Assembly: GCA_001724275.1 (NCBI GenBank)
Contig: MEDZ01000002.1
Coordinates: forward strand, 248,001 to 312,000
Direction: 5' to 3'
Source: Gemmatimonadetes bacterium SCN 70-22
Lineage (GTDB): Bacteria > Gemmatimonadota > Gemmatimonadetes > Gemmatimonadales > Gemmatimonadaceae
Length of the DNA stretch: 64,000 bases
Within the stretch, counting starts at the first letter, position 1, and each line of letters starts with the position of its first letter. Under the pieces are notes generated by a model, which was given only the letters and a program-made list of their open reading frames with translations, was not told the DNA's origin and did no database searches. Made by a program: the position numbers and the translations under genes. This document shows, one piece after another, positions 60,809-64,000 of the stretch.

Positions 60809-63800
60809 TCAGGCGATCGGCTTGAGGAGGGCGCTCATCTTCGCGTTGAAGGCCGGGAGCTCCTTCTCCATCAAGACCTTGAAGGCAGCCTTGGCCCGCT
60901 CCAGGTCGCCCTCGAGCTCCTTCAGCGTCTGCATCGACGCGTCGGTCGGGCGCCAGTCGGCGCCGCCGGCCACGTCACCCGCGCCACTCCCGATCTCGCC
61001 CGCCAGCCACAACAGCGAGAGGTACGTGCGGTAGGTCTCGACGAACCACTTGTCGTCGGAATGCAGGTCGTGGCGCGACAGGAGGATCAGCTCGATGTCG
61101 AGCATCTTCTGGTCCATCTCCTTGAGCGCCTTGACCGCCGCCGCATTGCCGGCGTTGGCCTTGAGCTGGTCCTCGATGTTCTTGCGCAGGACCTCGATCT
61201 GGTTGACGATGGTGGCCGTCTCCGTGAGGCGGTCGCGCACGCGCACCTGCGCCTCGGTCGAGGCGATCAGGTCGTCGACCGACGCGGGGACGTCGGTCGC
61301 CTTGAGGATCGTGAGCGGCTGCCGGAACGTCTGCCCGCCCGCGGTGAGCGTCACCGTGTATGCTCCCGGCGCCCCCAGCGGTCCCTGCGACTGGGGCTGC
61401 TGGATCCCCCAGTGGGCGATGGGGCGGGTGTCCATCCCCTTGAAGCGGGGCTCGTCCCAGATGTACGGATTGTCGGGCGGCAGGGCGCGCAGCGCCACCG
61501 GGACCGACAGGTCGTAGCGAAGGTTCCACACCACGCGGTTGAGCCCCACCTGCGGCCGCACCTTGAGCGTGCGGGCCACGCGCCCGGCGGCGTCGCGGAT
61601 CTCGAGCGTCACCAACGACGTGTCGGTCGCCCGGAAGGTCAGGTCGGCCCGCCCCTCGCGCGCGCGCCGGACCCCGGGGTGCGGCGCGAAGAGCGTGGCA
61701 CCGCCAGCCGCAACTCCCCCGTCCTGCAGCGCCGCGAGGTCGCGCAGCACCCACAGCCCGCGCCCGTACGTCGACACCACGGCGTCATTCCACCCCTTGG
61801 GAATCTCGATCCACGTCACCGGCGCCGCGGGGAGCCCGGTCTGGTACTGGGTCCAGCGCGCGCCGTCGTCCAGCGAGTAGTAGAACGCGTGCCCCGTCCC
61901 CGCCAGGAGCATCCCCTTCCGCTCCGGATGCTCGGCGATGCTCAGCACATAGTCGAGCGGGTGCGCGCTCGGGAGGTTGCTGACGATGCTCTTCCAGGTC
62001 TTGCCGTAATCGCTCGTCTTGTAGAGGTACGGGCGCCGATCGTCATTCGTGTGCAGGTCCACGACGACGTACGCCGTCGCGGCATCGTGCAGCGACGGCT
62101 CGATCTCGCGGATCGTCCCCCACGCCGGCATCCCGGTGATGTTCTTCGTGAGGTCGGTCCACTCGCCGCCGCCATTGCGCGTGACCCATACCTTTCCGTC
62201 GTTCGTCCCGGCCCAGATGAGCCCGCGCTCCACCTTCGACGGGGCGATGGCGAAGACCACCGACCCGTAGAACTGCCCCAGGTTGTCACCGATCACCCCA
62301 CCCGATGGCTTGACCTTCGACGGGTCCTTCATCGACAGGTCGGGAGAGATGATGTCCCAGCTCTGCCCCTTGTCGTTGCTGCGGAAGATCACCTGGCAGC
62401 CGTAGTACAGCGTCTCCGTCTCGAACGGATCGGCGGCCAGCGGCGCCGTCCAGTGACAGCGGTACTTGATGTCGTCGGGCGGCGAGTCCAGGGTGATGCG
62501 GTACGGCTGCACCGAACGCGCCGTCTGCATCCGGTGATCGTAGCGCGTGACCTTGTTGCCGTAGCAGCTCGCCCAGATCACGTCCGGGTTGTTGGGGAGG
62601 GGGAAGGTGAAGCCCGACTCGCAGCCGCCGATCCCGTGGTCCCATTCCCGCACGCCGTCCTGCGAGGCGCCGTAGAACTGCGGGCCGCCGCCCCCCATTC
62701 CCGGAGTCCCGCGCTCATAGCCGTCCGAGGGGCCGCGCATGGTCCCGTTGTCCTGGCGGTTGGAGTACACCCAGTACGGGATGCGGTTGTCGACCGCCAC
62801 GTGGTACATCTGCCCGTTGTTCAAGACCACGTTCTTGCGCTGCCGCATGTGCGTCGTCGTGATCTTGAAGCCCACATCGTCGGTGAGGCCGAAGTGGTCG
62901 GGGTCCGTGGGCGAGATCCAGATGTCGTGCGTGTCGCCTCCCCAACGCGTGTCCTCGAACGTCTTCCCGCCATCCATCGAGCGCCAGAACGACGAGTTCG
63001 CGACATAGACCTCGTCCTGGTTCCCGCTGTTCACCGCCAGGTGCATGTAGTAGCCGGCGCGCCCGATCAGCGAGCGCTGCCAGCTCACCGCCTGCCACGT
63101 CGCCCCACCGTCATCGCTTCGCCACAGCGACCCCTGATTGAGCGTCTGGATGAGGGCGAAGATGCGGTTGGGGTTCGAGGGGGCGATCGCCACGCCGACC
63201 TTCCCGATCGGCGGCTTCGGGAGCCCCGCGTGCTCGACCTTCTTCCACGCGGCGCCACCGTTGCGCGTCATCCAGATCCCGCTCCCCGGTCCCCCGCTCG
63301 TCATCCCCCACGACTTCATGTCCACCTGCCACATCCCCGCCACCAGGACATCGGGATTCTTGGCGTCCATGGCCAGGTCGGAGCACCCGGTGTTGACGTC
63401 GACGAACGCCGAGCGCGTCCACGTCTTCCCCCCGTCGGTCGTCTTGTAGACGCCGCGCTCCTGCTGGGGGCCGGTGGTCCGGCCTAACGCACAGACATAG
63501 ACGACGTTGGCGTCGGTCGGGTGCACCAGGATCCGCGCGATGCGCCCCGTCTCGCGCAGTCCCATGTGCTGCCACGTCGCCCCCGCATCGGTCGACTTGT
63601 AGATCCCGTCCCCCATCACGTCGGACTCGCGGATTGCCCACGCCTCGCCCGTCCCCGCCCAGACGGTGTTCCGGTCGCTGGGCGCCACGGCGAGGGCGCC
63701 GATGGCCTGCACCGGCTGCCCGTCGAAGATGGGGCGCCAGTTGGCGCCGCCGTCGGTCGTCTTCCAGATCCCCCCGGAGGCCGATCCAGCGTACCAGGTC

Positions 63801-64000
63801 GCGGTGTCACCCTCCACCCCGGCCAGCGAGGCAAAGCGCCCCCCGGTGGCGGGGCCGAGGAACTCGAAGCGGTACGGCTGCGCGTTCACGGGGGCGTTGG
63901 GATCGGGCGCGCCGCGGCGTTGCGCGGTCGCGGGGGAAGCGAGCGTGCTCACGAGGAGCACCGCCGTCAGCAGCGACGCAGCCGACGGCGCAGTGCGGGA
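60809..64000 (-). CDS. secreted BNR/sortilin-type beta-propeller protein (5' end outside window)
   Basis: At least 1063 residues. The first visible in-frame start codon (GTG 63961) lies inside a signal peptide ending in ATA|QR, and the frame is open to the right edge, so the true start is probably outside. The body contains many BNR/Asp-box-type units such as WKTTDGGANW, YKSTDAGATW, YKTTDGGKTW and YKTSDYGKTW, forming one or two beta-propellers as in sortilin/VPS10 domains. A C-terminal part (about 900-1050) is helical. It is labelled glycosyl-hydrolase BNR protein by habit, but no catalytic residues are evident. It is presumably a surface or exported binding protein. Confidence 0.88.
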   Translation of the reverse strand, partial: SRTAPSAASLLTAVLLVSTLASPATAQRRGAPDPNAPVNAQPYRFEFLGPATGGRFASLAGVEGDTATWYAGSASGGIWKTTDGGANWRPIFDGQPVQAIGALAVAPSDRNTVWAGTGEAWAIRESDVMGDGIYKSTDAGATWQHMGLRETGRIARILVHPTDANVVYVCALGRTTGPQQERGVYKTTDGGKTWTRSAFVDVNTGCSDLAMDAKNPDVLVAGMWQVDMKSWGMTSGGPGSGIWMTRNGGAAWKKVEHAGLPKPPIGKVGVAIAPSNPNRIFALIQTLNQGSLWRSDDGGATWQAVSWQRSLIGRAGYYMHLAVNSGNQDEVYVANSSFWRSMDGGKTFEDTRWGGDTHDIWISPTDPDHFGLTDDVGFKITTTHMRQRKNVVLNNGQMYHVAVDNRIPYWVYSNRQDNGTMRGPSDGYERGTPGMGGGGPQFYGASQDGVREWDHGIGGCESGFTFPLPNNPDVIWASCYGNKVTRYDHRMQTARSVQPYRITLDSPPDDIKYRCHWTAPLAADPFETETLYYGCQVIFRSNDKGQSWDIISPDLSMKDPSKVKPSGGVIGDNLGQFYGSVVFAIAPSKVERGLIWAGTNDGKVWVTRNGGGEWTDLTKNITGMPAWGTIREIEPSLHDAATAYVVVDLHTNDDRRPYLYKTSDYGKTWKSIVSNLPSAHPLDYVLSIAEHPERKGMLLAGTGHAFYYSLDDGARWTQYQTGLPAAPVTWIEIPKGWNDAVVSTYGRGLWVLRDLAALQDGGVAAGGATLFAPHPGVRRAREGRADLTFRATDTSLVTLEIRDAAGRVARTLKVRPQVGLNRVVWNLRYDLSVPVALRALPPDNPYIWDEPRFKGMDTRPIAHWGIQQPQSQGPLGAPGAYTVTLTAGGQTFRQPLTILKATDVPASVDDLIASTEAQVRVRDRLTETATIVNQIEVLRKNIEDQLKANAGNAAAVKALKEMDQKMLDIELILLSRHDLHSDDKWFVETYRTYLSLLWLAGEIGSGAGDVAGGADWRPTDASMQTLKELEGDLERAKAAFKVLMEKELPAFNAKMSALLKPIA

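Noticed and set aside
60734-63487. A 917-codon open frame on the plus strand opposite the BNR protein
   Set aside because: It is the complement of a clear coding frame; high GC suppresses stops in the antisense frame. The translation is Arg/His/Pro/Val-rich with no recognisable domains.

Overview
The window reads as chromosomal DNA of a high-GC (about 70% by eye), Gram-negative, largely aerobic heterotroph. Outer-membrane proteins are frequent: a TolC-type channel, a TonB-dependent receptor with a carboxypeptidase-regulatory domain, YaiO and DUF481 barrels. A PEP-CTERM protein, cyanophycin genes, a secreted BNR/sortilin-type propeller and the near-universal Ala|Gln signal-peptide junction together fit Gemmatimonadota best. 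That assignment is inference; there is no rRNA here. I see no tRNA, rRNA, CRISPR array, insertion sequence or prophage. Genes are tightly packed and many overlap by 4 bases (ATGA or GTGA).

Layout. 0-3.8 kb: Fpg-type DNA glycosylase diverging from the helicase HrpB. 4.0-8.8 kb: a complete MacA-MacB-TolC-type tripartite ABC exporter. 8.9-15.4 kb: a small helical protein, an NhaC-type antiporter, a TIGR04076-like protein coupled to an aldo/keto reductase, and a lipoprotein/M19 dipeptidase/serine beta-lactamase-like run. 15.4-22.7 kb: a candidate orphan small RNA, a PEP-CTERM protein behind a sigma-54-like promoter, and a five-gene coupled operon (wecB, YaiO-type barrel, multi-pass membrane protein, GT2 glycosyltransferase, bactofilin-like protein) that looks like an exopolysaccharide machine using UDP-ManNAc. 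22.8-31.4 kb: VOC protein, cyanophycinase, cyanophycin synthetase, a stand-alone Mur-ligase paralogue of the synthetase, and a DUF885 lipoprotein. 31.5-36.7 kb: nicotinamide riboside uptake and kinase pair, a Tat-type esterase, DUF2339 protein, and a barrel-less TonB plug protein. 36.8-44.95 kb: S-adenosylhomocysteinase with an ArsR/methyltransferase regulator, small proteins, an aminotransferase, and a nicotinamidase/nicotinate phosphoribosyltransferase pair. 45-52.1 kb: MocR regulator divergent from a PNPOx-like protein, OsmC, phosphodiester glycosidase, TonB receptor. 52.2-57.7 kb: a trehalose locus (MarR, otsB, a membrane-anchored otsA with an N-terminal sensor-like module, divergent GH15). 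57.7-59.8 kb: rhodanese, SQR-like flavoprotein and a 56-residue protein. 59.8-64 kb: DUF481 protein and the BNR-repeat protein running off the right edge.

How the parts work together. Three storage or stress themes stand out: cyanophycin (nitrogen and arginine reserve), trehalose (osmoprotectant made and hydrolysed from one 44-bp divergent promoter region with a perfect palindrome), and exopolysaccharide/PEP-CTERM surface biology. Two separate NAD salvage routes occur about 11 kb apart.

Two sequence-level signals cut across genes. Pyrimidine-rich short tandem repeats, (GTCTCCC)n and (TCGTCTTC)n, sit just upstream of the start codons of six unrelated genes. The heptamer CGTTAGG occurs 24 times on the two strands and supplies most of the rare TTA leucine codons I noticed.
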